From Sabulitectum sp036743055 (GTDB lineage: Bacteria; Fermentibacterota; Fermentibacteria; Fermentibacterales; JCC-6), in contig DAINQE010000045.1 in assembly GCA_036743055.1 (NCBI GenBank), positions 1 to 21,775 on the forward strand: DNA of 21,775 nt. The letters are read 5' to 3'. Shown one piece after another: positions 6,009-13,772 of this stretch. The first letter of the stretch is position 1. Each line of letters opens with the position of its first letter. The translations under genes and the position numbers were made by a program. The notes below the pieces were generated by a model. The model did not search any database and was not told the origin of the DNA. It saw only the letters and a program-made list of their open reading frames with translations.

Positions 6009-7586
6009 TTCTGTGCCTATACGGAGAAGAATGCAGCGAGCGCTGAAGGGACCTCTGGAAATGACCGTATCCGTATGCAGGGAATACTCAGTGCGAATTG
6101 AGTCGAGGAGTTCCTCCAGCGAGCGGGATACGTCGTCACCCCAGGGTAAAAGGGGCGGGATCACCACAGCGTAGAGACCTGGAGCTTCGGTTCGCAGAAG
6201 CTCGCCGGGCATGATCACCTCAAGCGGCCTTTCGGTGTATCCCAGGGCCGGGTCGTCGAAATGGCCGGTCACCGCATTAAGGGCAACCGTTGGCACATCC
6301 TTCGCGGCCGCCCATGATCCAGCATCCCTCATCACCAGCAGCGGAGCGGAATAACCGGCCAGGGTGGTATCGGTGTAGGTCGCTTCGTATCTGATCCCTG
6401 TGTTCCCCCAGGCGGTCAGCAGAAGGAATGCACCCGCAACGGCTCGGCCCTTCCATCCATTCCCGTGGAGCATCCACATCATACCCGCAACAAGGGCGGG
6501 ATATGCGGCGAGAAGGTATCTGAAGAAATTGAACTGCATTACGCTGGCAGCAGCGAAAACGATCATTGAGAACGACAGTATCATCAGGAAGGGGATGAGT
6601 GCCAGCGCCACATGGAGCGGCTCCAGCTTCTTCCTCTCAAGGAAACCGAGGCAGAGCAGGGCCAGGATGAGCACTATGGTGAAGTAGTTCTGAAACCTCT
6701 CCAGAGCCCCGAGAACAGCAAGTAGTACCCCTATTGCAACACCGGCTGCAGTTCCGGCACGTCGGCGGTAAAGGAATCCCAGACCGAACGCGACGGGAAG
6801 CCATCTGTAATGCCCTGTGAGCAGGAAACCGAAGAACTTGAGCCTGTGCAGGAAAAGGCCAAGGGAGAATGGCTGGTTTATCCCCGGATCGTTCCCGGAG
6901 ACAAAAAGGAAACCGTTAACCAGATAGTTCGACAGCACTATGATCACAGGTACCAGGAATGGAAACAGCAGGAGGAAAATTCCCCTGGGGGTCTTCCGGC
7001 CCATGATCAGAAAGCTGGCCAGGATGCAGGAGAATGGCACCACCATCGCCTGCTGGCGCATCATTACGGCAAAGACCATCGCCGCAGAGGCCTGGAGATA
7101 CCTTCCCCCCCTGAAAAAATAGAGGCCCCACACGGACCCTGCCATTCCCGCGGCAATGGGAAGGGGGCGGAACGTCTGGGCCAGGAAAAGCGGGCTCGCA
7201 AGCAAAGCGATGGTGGACAGCACGGAAAGCTCCCGGCCGCCCAGGTCGTCAGCCAGCTTCCCCATGCCTGCAAGGGTAATGAAAGTGAACACCGCTGGAA
7301 GCAGATGAGCGATGGACACCGTATTGCCAAAAACCTTCATGGTCACGGCCCACATCCAGAAGTAAAAAGCCCCGTGACCCATAGCCGTCTCTCCCCTTCC
7401 GGTACCGGAAGGAACAAGCGGAAGGCCGTTGTCCGAGATCCACCTGGCACAGTTGTAGCCGTAACCCCATGCATCGCCGTAGATGGGCATATCGGAATAG
7501 ACCAGCAGGTACAGAACAGCGACACTCGCAAGGGCCGCAAGGAGGAAATACCAGCGGAAGCTGCGGCTGGGGTTCCTTTCAGTCAA
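6006..7586 (-). CDS. Polytopic membrane protein, GT-C (GT39/ArnT-like) glycosyltransferase
   Basis: This 526-aa protein has about eleven or twelve predicted membrane helices, then a soluble C-terminal region of about 130 residues. The first extracytoplasmic loop, after helix 1, contains SDMPIYGDAWGYGYN, with acidic residues where GT-C (PMT/ArnT-like) enzymes keep catalytic Asp/Glu. A TMKVFGNTVSIAHLLPAVF-like segment matches the second-helix region of that fold. Such enzymes transfer sugars from a lipid-phosphate donor on the outer face of the inner membrane. No specific substrate can be assigned. The start is a TTG (7586..7584); an in-frame TGA lies a few codons upstream and the next ATG would delete helix 1. 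The ribosome site is weak. The 200 bases between this gene and the Asp-box gene hold no convincing gene. Confidence 0.72.
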   Translation of the reverse strand: MTERNPSRSFRWYFLLAALASVAVLYLLVYSDMPIYGDAWGYGYNCARWISDNGLPLVPSGTGRGETAMGHGAFYFWMWAVTMKVFGNTVSIAHLLPAVFTFITLAGMGKLADDLGGRELSVLSTIALLASPLFLAQTFRPLPIAAGMAGSVWGLYFFRGGRYLQASAAMVFAVMMRQQAMVVPFSCILASFLIMGRKTPRGIFLLLFPFLVPVIIVLSNYLVNGFLFVSGNDPGINQPFSLGLFLHRLKFFGFLLTGHYRWLPVAFGLGFLYRRRAGTAAGVAIGVLLAVLGALERFQNYFTIVLILALLCLGFLERKKLEPLHVALALIPFLMILSFSMIVFAAASVMQFNFFRYLLAAYPALVAGMMWMLHGNGWKGRAVAGAFLLLTAWGNTGIRYEATYTDTTLAGYSAPLLVMRDAGSWAAAKDVPTVALNAVTGHFDDPALGYTERPLEVIMPGELLRTEAPGLYAVVIPPLLPWGDDVSRSLEELLDSIRTEYSLHTDTVISRGPFSARCILLRIGTE

Positions 7587-7786
7587 TGCAGCTAAGTTCC
7601 CTCATGGTCTGAATGGACAGGGGGTTGATCCCGCCGGGATCCCCACGGATATCAATTCCGGGTGCAGGGCAATGATGGAATGAGTCCGCATAAGAAATGA
7701 CCCTTCGAGTGTGATGCCGCAGCATGAACGATATGCCTTCGTCGGAGAACGGCGAGTTCCTTGCAACTGCTAATATACCTGCTGTT

Positions 7787-10003
7787 CTACCTTGCGATAA
7801 CCACCCTGGCGGTGGAGCAGTCCCCTCCGTCGGTCCTGAACCTTATGAGGTAGATGCCCGCAGGAGTTCCTTCCCCGGGAATCCAGGTCGTTTCGGTGCC
7901 TTCGACCCGCCTCCTGCAGATCAGTCGCCCGTCGGCGGAATAGATGCCAAGGACTCCTGAGGTGTCTCCGGCCCCGGCCACCGTAAATGTAACCGAAGAG
8001 GATACGGGATTCACTGAAGGGGTGACCGTCAGGGACATGCTGTGTTCCTCTTCGCCGACTCCAAGCTCCTCTTCAGTGAGCTCAGCGAGACCGAAACCCC
8101 TGAGACTGGCGAAAAGCTGCACCGAAGAAGCTCCGTAGGCAATATCCCACACGACCTTGTCCTCTATGCCCTCGCTCAGCGACTCCCAGGTTGACCCTGT
8201 GTCCGGGCTTCGCCTTATGCCGCTGCCGTTCGTTCCAGCGAAGACGTTGGAGTCGTATTCGCCCTGGACCTCCCACATAAGACCCGAGGATCCAGGGCAG
8301 GGAGACCAGTTCTCTCCCAGATCGTCTGATCGGTAGATGCCGTTGTCGGTGGCCAGGTATCCCATGGGGGCCAGACCGGGCCCATACCTGGCGGACAGGT
8401 CCGGGTGGTAGGAACCCGGCACGGCAACGGTGTTGTAGCTCGCTCCGCCGTCGTCGGAGTAGTACACCCCTTCTCCGTTCTGCTGGAAGGAAACAAGGAC
8501 CCTGAGGTCACCTGAACCGTTCTCCATGAGTTCGATGGATGGATAGAGGGCGAACGGGAAGCCGCTTCCCGGGGTCCAGGTGGCCCCTGCGTCGGTGGTG
8601 TAGTGCACACCGGAAGATGCGGTACCCGCCCAGGCGTTGTCGGGATTCGAGGGATCGAAGGCCACGCTGGAGATCTGTGTTCCCGACAGACCCGCGGGAG
8701 CCCAGCTGTCTCCGCCGTCCTGGGACCTGAAGACCCCGCTGCCTGTGGCTGCGTACATCACCTGCCCGGTGTAGTGAAGGTCGGACTGGGGCGCGATGTC
8801 GTAGATGCTCCAGTTCGCCGGGCCGGGGAACACTATCTCCCAGTTCTCCCCCAGGTCGGTGCTCCGCCAGAGCCCGTGGTGGTCGCCCCCGGCAAAAAGC
8901 GTGCCTGGTCCGGCGAGATAGCTGACCGCGTGGAAGAAACCGTTGCTGATACCCTGCTGGGAGACCGTATATGCCATTCCGGGGGAAGGTGCACTGTAAA
9001 CCCCTCCATAGTGACCCGCAAGGTACCCCTGGGTAGAAGCGCAGCCCGCCTGCCAGTAAGAAGCAACTATCCCCTGGGTATTCAGCGTCCATGTGGTTCC
9101 CTGATCAGTGCTTTCATAAACACCCCCGGCGGAGATCACCGGGGCGTAGAGGCTGGTGCCGTCGCAGACAGCAGGGGCGTAGCTGGAGCCGGCGACCACG
9201 AGATCCCAGTTCGCTCCATGATCCTGGGACATGTAGAATCCGTCGGATGTGGTCACGATGATGGTCTCCCCTGTGCCGAAGGGCGCCACAAGAACCGCCC
9301 AGCCTGAACCCGAGGGGCCCACGGGGCTCCAGGAAAGCCCGGCATCCGTTGAACGGTAAAGGCAGTTGTCGAGACCGGACATGGCCAGGTACATGGTGTC
9401 GGGATGTTCAGGGTCGCAGCCCAGGCCCTTCATGTACCCGCTGCCCATTCCCACCTCGGCCCATGTAACGCCGCCGTCGTCGGACCTTCTTATCCCGTTG
9501 CTGGATGAGAGCCCCGCTATGAGTATGTCGGTGTTCCCTGAATGAACACCGATGCCTATCACATAACTGGAGGCCATCCCGGCTACCGTTTCCCAGGTGA
9601 CCCCTTCGTCGGTGGATCTGTACAGACCAGTCCTGGTAGCCGCGTAGAAGGTCTCCGGGGCCAGGGGCCCCGCTGCGCAGACATCGTTTACCTGTATGGG
9701 GAAGAGTTCGGTCTCTGCCCAGGCGGCTCCGCCGTCAGTGCTCCTGTAGATACCCCCTGCATCTGAGGCCATGGAGAAACCACAGCCTGCGAGTACCAGG
9801 TTGGAGTCAACAGATGAAACCGCGAGGGCTTTGATGTTGCCGCCCCAGGGGCCTGTCCTTGTCCATTCCCCCACACCCGCCGGGAGAACCTCCGCCGAAG
9901 AGTATTCGAGACCGTATTCAGCCATGGGCAGAACACAGCCGGTCTCAGGGGCGATGAACCCCGCCGTAAGGGATACCGTAACCGAGATAATGAACGCGAA
10001 CAT
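7787..10003 (-). CDS. Secreted Asp-box (BNR/sortilin-like) beta-propeller protein with C-terminal sorting-like domain
   Basis: This 738-aa exported protein starts with a signal peptide (MFAFIISVTVSLTAGF). It then carries about twelve Asp-box motifs of form S-x-D-x-G-x-x-W, for example YRSTDGGAAW, YRSTDEGVTW, LWRSTDLGENW, FRSQDGGDSW and YRSDDLGENW. These are spaced through the protein, as in BNR-repeat/VPS10-like beta-propellers found in sialidases, glycoside hydrolases and photosystem assembly factors. No sialidase catalytic Arg triad or Tyr/Glu pair is identifiable by eye. The last 80 residues (VTPSVNPVSSSVTF ... IYSADGRLI ... PAGIYLIRF) look like the type IX secretion or FlgD-like sorting domain of FCB bacteria. 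ATG 10003 is chosen because GGAGG lies 6 bases upstream. An in-frame TTG at 10009 overlaps that spacer. Confidence 0.82.
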   Translation of the reverse strand: MFAFIISVTVSLTAGFIAPETGCVLPMAEYGLEYSSAEVLPAGVGEWTRTGPWGGNIKALAVSSVDSNLVLAGCGFSMASDAGGIYRSTDGGAAWAETELFPIQVNDVCAAGPLAPETFYAATRTGLYRSTDEGVTWETVAGMASSYVIGIGVHSGNTDILIAGLSSSNGIRRSDDGGVTWAEVGMGSGYMKGLGCDPEHPDTMYLAMSGLDNCLYRSTDAGLSWSPVGPSGSGWAVLVAPFGTGETIIVTTSDGFYMSQDHGANWDLVVAGSSYAPAVCDGTSLYAPVISAGGVYESTDQGTTWTLNTQGIVASYWQAGCASTQGYLAGHYGGVYSAPSPGMAYTVSQQGISNGFFHAVSYLAGPGTLFAGGDHHGLWRSTDLGENWEIVFPGPANWSIYDIAPQSDLHYTGQVMYAATGSGVFRSQDGGDSWAPAGLSGTQISSVAFDPSNPDNAWAGTASSGVHYTTDAGATWTPGSGFPFALYPSIELMENGSGDLRVLVSFQQNGEGVYYSDDGGASYNTVAVPGSYHPDLSARYGPGLAPMGYLATDNGIYRSDDLGENWSPCPGSSGLMWEVQGEYDSNVFAGTNGSGIRRSPDTGSTWESLSEGIEDKVVWDIAYGASSVQLFASLRGFGLAELTEEELGVGEEEHSMSLTVTPSVNPVSSSVTFTVAGAGDTSGVLGIYSADGRLICRRRVEGTETTWIPGEGTPAGIYLIRFRTDGGDCSTARVVIAR

Positions 10004-10033
10004 ATGCAACCTCCCTCTTTTTTTCTGTGGGGA

Positions 10034-10064
10034 ATAGTAGAAGCAAAACGGGAGGAGGGGTCAA
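10034..10064 (-). promoter_or_regulatory. Possible promoter of the Asp-box protein gene
   Basis: On the minus strand, TTGACC (10064..10059) and TACTAT (10039..10034) are separated by 19 bases. The pair lies in the 72-base gap before ATG 10003. The spacing is long, so this is tentative. Confidence 0.35.
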
Positions 10065-10075
10065 TGCCCCTGTCT

Positions 10076-10546
10076 TCAGTTTTCCGGGAAGAACTCGGTA
10101 GCCAGCTTCCAGCCGCCTTCCTGGAGAACCATGGGATAGCTGTATGAGTTCGGCTCCCCTTCTATGGTCACGGTGACCAGCGCGGTGTCGCCGGCCATGG
10201 AGCAGCTTTCTATCGAGACCATGTGCCTGGGCCATGGGATCTCGTTCCTGAACATGGGGGAATCCAGGATTATCCTCACCAGGTCTTCCTCACGCATGCA
10301 TGATATCTCCGAAGTGGAGAGCTGAACCTGAAGCTCCTGCCTGAGCTGCTCGGCAACTTCACCCGGGGCCAGCCTGAACATGGTAACCATCATGGAAAGG
10401 GCCTGGCGGTTCTCAAGGGTAAGGCTTCTGAACACCGCTTCTCCGTCGGCCCTGTAGACTGCATCGATCAGCTCGTTCATATCATCCTGGGGCGATGCCA
10501 TGGAAAAAAAGGCGAAAGCGCACAGAACAGCGGCCGGAAATCTCAT
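10076..10546 (-). CDS. Small exported protein of unknown function
   Basis: This 156-aa protein has a clear signal peptide (MRFPAAVLCAFAFFSMA, cleavage likely before SPQ). The mature part begins with a helical region containing MNELIDAVYRADGEAVFRSL. It ends with alternating beta strands, GDTALVTVTIEGEPNSYSYP then MVLQEGGWKLATEFF. This pattern is reminiscent of NTF2-like/DUF4878 export proteins, but I cannot assign a family with confidence. ATG 10546 is chosen because AAGGGAAGAG precedes it. An upstream extension would start with an Arg-rich stretch encoded by a GC hairpin and is unlikely. The gene follows the TlpA-like gene on the same strand, separated by 60 bases that contain the hairpin. 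Confidence 0.7.
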   Translation of the reverse strand: MRFPAAVLCAFAFFSMASPQDDMNELIDAVYRADGEAVFRSLTLENRQALSMMVTMFRLAPGEVAEQLRQELQVQLSTSEISCMREEDLVRIILDSPMFRNEIPWPRHMVSIESCSMAGDTALVTVTIEGEPNSYSYPMVLQEGGWKLATEFFPEN

Positions 10547-10569
10547 TACTCTTCCCTTCGAAAACTGCA

Positions 10570-10589
10570 GCGGCGGCGGACGCCGCCGC
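10570..10589 (-). terminator. GC-rich hairpin between the TlpA-like and small exported genes
   Basis: GCGGCGGCG (10570-10578) and CGCCGCCGC (10581-10589) are exact reverse complements. On the minus strand the hairpin follows the TlpA-like stop by 17 bases, but its TTTT comes 5 bases after the stem. On the plus strand TTTT follows the stem after one base, yet no plus-strand gene ends here. It may be a weak terminator or a processing or stabilising structure between operon segments. Confidence 0.4.
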
Positions 10590-10606
10590 CTTTTCACAAT
10601 ATAACC

Positions 10607-11803
10607 CTATTCCTCCAGAAGGGTTCCCACTATCTCCCTGAGGGCCTCTTCGTTGGCCGGATCTGCGCCCACCGCGTGGAAGGCCACCCTGCCGTCCCTG
10701 TCGATCACATAGAAGGTTGGTATTCCCTCCACCAGATACTCGGCAGCAACCTGGTCACCGCCCAGGAGAACGGGATAGGTCATGCCCAGGTCACGGATAA
10801 AACCCGAAGGGTCCGGAGCCTGCTCCCAGGTATTGATCCCTATGACCGCAAGTTCCTCCCCCCAGGTCTCGTGAAGCTCCTGAAGGACAGGCATGACCTG
10901 CCTGCAGGGCATGCACCATGTTGCCCAGAAGTCCAAGACCACCACCCTGCCGCGCAGGTCTTCAAGGGAAACCATGTCTCCCTCCGGAGTCTCCAGCGTC
11001 CAGGGAGGAGCCGGAGAGCCCACCGGAATGGAGCCCCGGACCTGAAGAGGCTCTATTCCCGGGGGACATTCAAGCTGGAATGTCTCAGGAGAAGGAACGA
11101 CTCCTGTGTTAATGTCTGATAACACTATCCTGTACTCCATGCCTGTCCCGTCCGGGTTCCAGAAGGCAATCCTGTTGGCAACTGGAAGCATGGTCTCAGG
11201 GTCTATCCACCAGACTGATTCGTAGGGGGACATGTCCACGGCTATCACCCTGCAGAGTATCCCGGACAGTTCCTCCTGCTCCAGCTCCATGTAGCCAGGA
11301 GCGTTCAGCTCGGCTCCATAGGGTTCCACCGGGAAGAGGAACTCCCTGAGCACCGCTCCCTGGGGAAAACCGTTGGTATGAACGATCTGAGCCCCGCCGT
11401 CTTCCAGCAGGCCGTAAATGTAGTTGCCACCGGCGGGATTAAGGTAGGCTGCGTACTCCGGATTGGAAACGGCGTATTCAACCGGTCCGGAGGAACCGTC
11501 GGGATTCATCCTCGTGAATTCCATGTAGATGTTCGCATCATCGATGCTGGTACCCCTCTGCAGTACTGCTCTGCCCGTGGAGAAATGCTCAACGGTGGTT
11601 TCCCTTACGTTCACACCCTCCACTGAGAAGTTGTATTCAACCGCTTCAACCTCCAGGACCGCATCGGATACAGCCTGGAAGAGAGCGTGAAGATCATCTG
11701 AAGAGCCTGGTCCTGCCGAGTCTTCCGTACCCGCCGCAGGTTCGTCCCCTCCACCGCAGGCAAGAAGAAGAACGGGCAGCATCGCTATAAGCAGTTTTTT
11801 CAA
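10607..11803 (-). CDS. TlpA-like thioredoxin-fold lipoprotein with N-terminal lipid-binding-like domain
   Basis: This 398-aa protein has a lipoprotein signal, MKKLLIAMLPVLLLAC, with C16 as the lipidation site. Residues about 40-245 form a beta-rich domain resembling LolA/DUF2092-type outer-membrane lipoprotein carrier folds (string VWWIDPETMLPVANRI). Residues about 258-398 are a TlpA/ResA thioredoxin domain with the redox motif WCMPC (C297, C300) and the cis-proline loop GIPTF (P362). Such proteins reduce or exchange disulfides outside the cytoplasm, for example in cytochrome c maturation. In FCB-type bacteria they are often membrane-anchored with a variable N-terminal domain. The start is TTG 11803..11801, overlapping the endonuclease IV stop as TTGA, with GGATGAG just upstream. 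It is the fourth gene of the Lon-led operon. The pairing of the two domains is known from other bacteria, but the partner protein is unknown. Confidence 0.88.
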   Translation of the reverse strand: MKKLLIAMLPVLLLACGGGDEPAAGTEDSAGPGSSDDLHALFQAVSDAVLEVEAVEYNFSVEGVNVRETTVEHFSTGRAVLQRGTSIDDANIYMEFTRMNPDGSSGPVEYAVSNPEYAAYLNPAGGNYIYGLLEDGGAQIVHTNGFPQGAVLREFLFPVEPYGAELNAPGYMELEQEELSGILCRVIAVDMSPYESVWWIDPETMLPVANRIAFWNPDGTGMEYRIVLSDINTGVVPSPETFQLECPPGIEPLQVRGSIPVGSPAPPWTLETPEGDMVSLEDLRGRVVVLDFWATWCMPCRQVMPVLQELHETWGEELAVIGINTWEQAPDPSGFIRDLGMTYPVLLGGDQVAAEYLVEGIPTFYVIDRDGRVAFHAVGADPANEEALREIVGTLLEE

Positions 11804-12618
11804 ATCTCATCCTCCCTTTCCAGCATTCCCATGTCAGCCGCCCTGTCCTGATCTGAACCGGGGGTTTCGGCAATGCCCAGTGTTCCTTCGAATGCCGGAT
11901 CATTGTAAAGGTTCATGATATCGCTCAGCTCGATAGTACCGCATGAAAAGTGTTCGTGCCTGTCCCGAAGGCTTCCCATCTCCACCTTCGACCCGTTCAT
12001 GTGAAACACCCTGACATTCCCCGCGCCTAAGATGGTCTGTATGGTTCCGGAGAAGTCAGCATCCCCAATATCGTATCCCGCCCCGTGGGCATGGGCCGTA
12101 TCGATGCAGTAACCAGTCCTTTCCGGCATACCGGCGAGGTCCCTTATCTCTGCCAGCTCCTGAAAGCTTCTGCCCAGGGTGGTACCGGCTCCGGCGGTGT
12201 TCTCCAGCAGTATCACCGGCCCGGAACCGGTTTCCTCAATTGCTTTCTTCAGGGCTTCCGCAACCATTCTAATGCCCTCCTGCGCTCCTGCCCCCTGATG
12301 GGCCCCGGGATGGAGGACCAGGTAAGGAATACGGAGCTGGATGCATCTGTTAAGCTCATCCTTCAGGGCGGCAGCGGACCTCTCCCTAACATCATCCCTG
12401 GATGAAGCGGGGTTGATGAGGTAGGAGGCGTGTGAAACGAACAGGAGATCGCCTGTTTCATTCCTGAAGGCCTCAATGCTCTTCTCCTCAAGGGGAGGGG
12501 AGATCCACCGTCGCTGATTGGCGGTGAAGATCTGACCCGCTTCGAGGCCGAGATCCCTCAGCCTTCCCGGAGCCTTCTCAATACCGCCTGCGGTGGAAAC
12601 ATGTATGCCCGGGATCAT
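11800..12618 (-). CDS. nfo: Endonuclease IV (AP endonuclease)
   Basis: This 272-aa TIM-barrel enzyme cleaves the DNA backbone 5' of abasic sites in base-excision repair. All nine metal ligands of the E. coli enzyme have counterparts: H63, H103, E139, D173, H176, H206, D219, H221 and E251. The offset to E. coli numbering is constant (6, then 10), which supports full function and three zinc ions. Landmark strings are HVSTAGG, SHASYLIN, LHPGAHQG, ENTAG and CIDTAHAHGAGY. It starts at ATG 12618, overlapping the pyruvyl transferase stop as ATGA, and ends in the TTGA overlap with the TlpA-like gene. It is slightly short at the C-terminus compared with E. coli (285 aa), without loss of ligands. The company of Lon and a sugar-modifying enzyme is unusual. 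Confidence 0.95.
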   Translation of the reverse strand: MIPGIHVSTAGGIEKAPGRLRDLGLEAGQIFTANQRRWISPPLEEKSIEAFRNETGDLLFVSHASYLINPASSRDDVRERSAAALKDELNRCIQLRIPYLVLHPGAHQGAGAQEGIRMVAEALKKAIEETGSGPVILLENTAGAGTTLGRSFQELAEIRDLAGMPERTGYCIDTAHAHGAGYDIGDADFSGTIQTILGAGNVRVFHMNGSKVEMGSLRDRHEHFSCGTIELSDIMNLYNDPAFEGTLGIAETPGSDQDRAADMGMLEREDEI

Positions 12619-13772
12619 AGTCCGAAGGTCTTCCTGAAATGCTCCGGGGTTCTTTTCGCCCTGGCTCTGAGCTGCTCTGCCCTTTCATCCATTCTCAGCC
12701 GGAATTCATCGTTTCCCTTCCAGGCCTTCTCTACGGCAACCGCGGTGCTCCTGTCGGGGATCCCAGGAGTTCCGTGGGAGACCAGTTCCTGCAACCCCGC
12801 CTGCTCCATGAACCTGAGGCACTTGCTGGAATAGGATACGGAAACCGGCACGGTTCCCCCGGCGAAGGCGAGAATGGCTCCATGGAGCGGAGTGGTCACC
12901 ATGACCCTGCATCTGGCGATGGATTTCAGGAACCCGTTGGTGTCCCCCGGATCGGCAATGCTCACCGCGCCGCCCCTCTTCATCCTGTGGGCGACCATGC
13001 GACAGAACGCGCCGTCGTCATTGGAGAGGGAACCTGTGTGAAAAGGGAACAGAACCACATCGGCAGCGTACCTTTGCGAGCACCAGTCGAGGAGCCTTGC
13101 CCAGGCCATGGCCCCGGCTTCGGGGTTTGCCTTGGTTTTTGCTCCCAGCTTCCTGCGCACCTCCAGGGGGAGCAGGTGACCGGTGCGGTTGGAAACGTCC
13201 CTGGGAGCGGCGCCTATCAGGTTATCCTTGGGACATCTTTCGAATTCCAGGGAAAGGGCGCAGTCGGATGTCAGAAGCATCTCAGGTTCCCGGAGACCAA
13301 GGTGATGCAGAGTATTGAATGAACCTCTGTCCCTTACGGTGATGCCGTCTGCGGACCGGGCAGCGAACCTGGTGAGCATCCTTGTGGATCTTCTCAGCTC
13401 GCTTCCCTGGCCTATACCCACCGCCCAGGCGTAGGACTTCTTCCCCATCAGCCGCGCCAGGAAGAGGGGGAGCAGATTGAAGGGGCTGTAGAGGAGTGAT
13501 GAGCTGTCCTGAACCAGCTCCCCTCCGCCGACGATCACAATGTCGGACCACGCCGCGGCTGCTGCCATGGCCCTGAGCCTTCCCTTGTTCACGTCGAAGC
13601 ACCTGATCCCTGGATACCTGCTTCTGGTCCTTTCAGGGTCGGCGGTCATTATCCCTGTTTCAAGACCCATGGCGGTCAGGTCGCGGTACTGAGACTGGAA
13701 TATGGCGGTATCCCCTACATTGGAGCCCTCCGCTTCCAGCTCTCCCCAGCTGAAAGATGCCGCCTTTTTCAG
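12615..13772 (-). CDS. Polysaccharide pyruvyl transferase family protein with probable CTG start
   Basis: The N-terminal motif of this family (glycine, then N-x-G-D-x-A-I) is found only if the frame is read upstream of the first ATG (13670): GELEAEGSNVGDTAIFQSQY. The upstream frame has no ATG, GTG or TTG before a stop. It does have CTG at 13772..13770, preceded at 6 bases by a perfect GGAGG (13783..13779) and overlapping the Lon stop as CTGA. This parallels the ATGA and TTGA overlaps at the next two junctions. With that start the protein has 385 aa. Other family features are IVIVGGGELVQD, AWAVGIGQGSEL, and the C-terminal PLHGAILAFAGGTVPVSVSY with the conserved His. Family members (CsaB, WcaK, PssM types) add pyruvate ketals to cell-surface sugars, but acceptors vary widely. 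Starting at 13670 would lose the nucleotide-sugar-like N-terminal strand. Confidence 0.85.
   Translation of the reverse strand: MKKAASFSWGELEAEGSNVGDTAIFQSQYRDLTAMGLETGIMTADPERTRSRYPGIRCFDVNKGRLRAMAAAAAWSDIVIVGGGELVQDSSSLLYSPFNLLPLFLARLMGKKSYAWAVGIGQGSELRRSTRMLTRFAARSADGITVRDRGSFNTLHHLGLREPEMLLTSDCALSLEFERCPKDNLIGAAPRDVSNRTGHLLPLEVRRKLGAKTKANPEAGAMAWARLLDWCSQRYAADVVLFPFHTGSLSNDDGAFCRMVAHRMKRGGAVSIADPGDTNGFLKSIARCRVMVTTPLHGAILAFAGGTVPVSVSYSSKCLRFMEQAGLQELVSHGTPGIPDRSTAVAVEKAWKGNDEFRLRMDERAEQLRARAKRTPEHFRKTFGL

Noticed and set aside
6810..7595. Plus-strand open frame opposite the membrane glycosyltransferase-like gene
   Set aside because: Very hydrophilic, low-complexity-like product with no motif; the minus strand has a clear multi-helix membrane protein.
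7724..7960. Small plus-strand frame and a 30-codon minus-strand frame in the 7587-7786 gap
   Set aside because: Neither has a good ribosome site or recognisable sequence, and the plus frame runs into the Asp-box gene.
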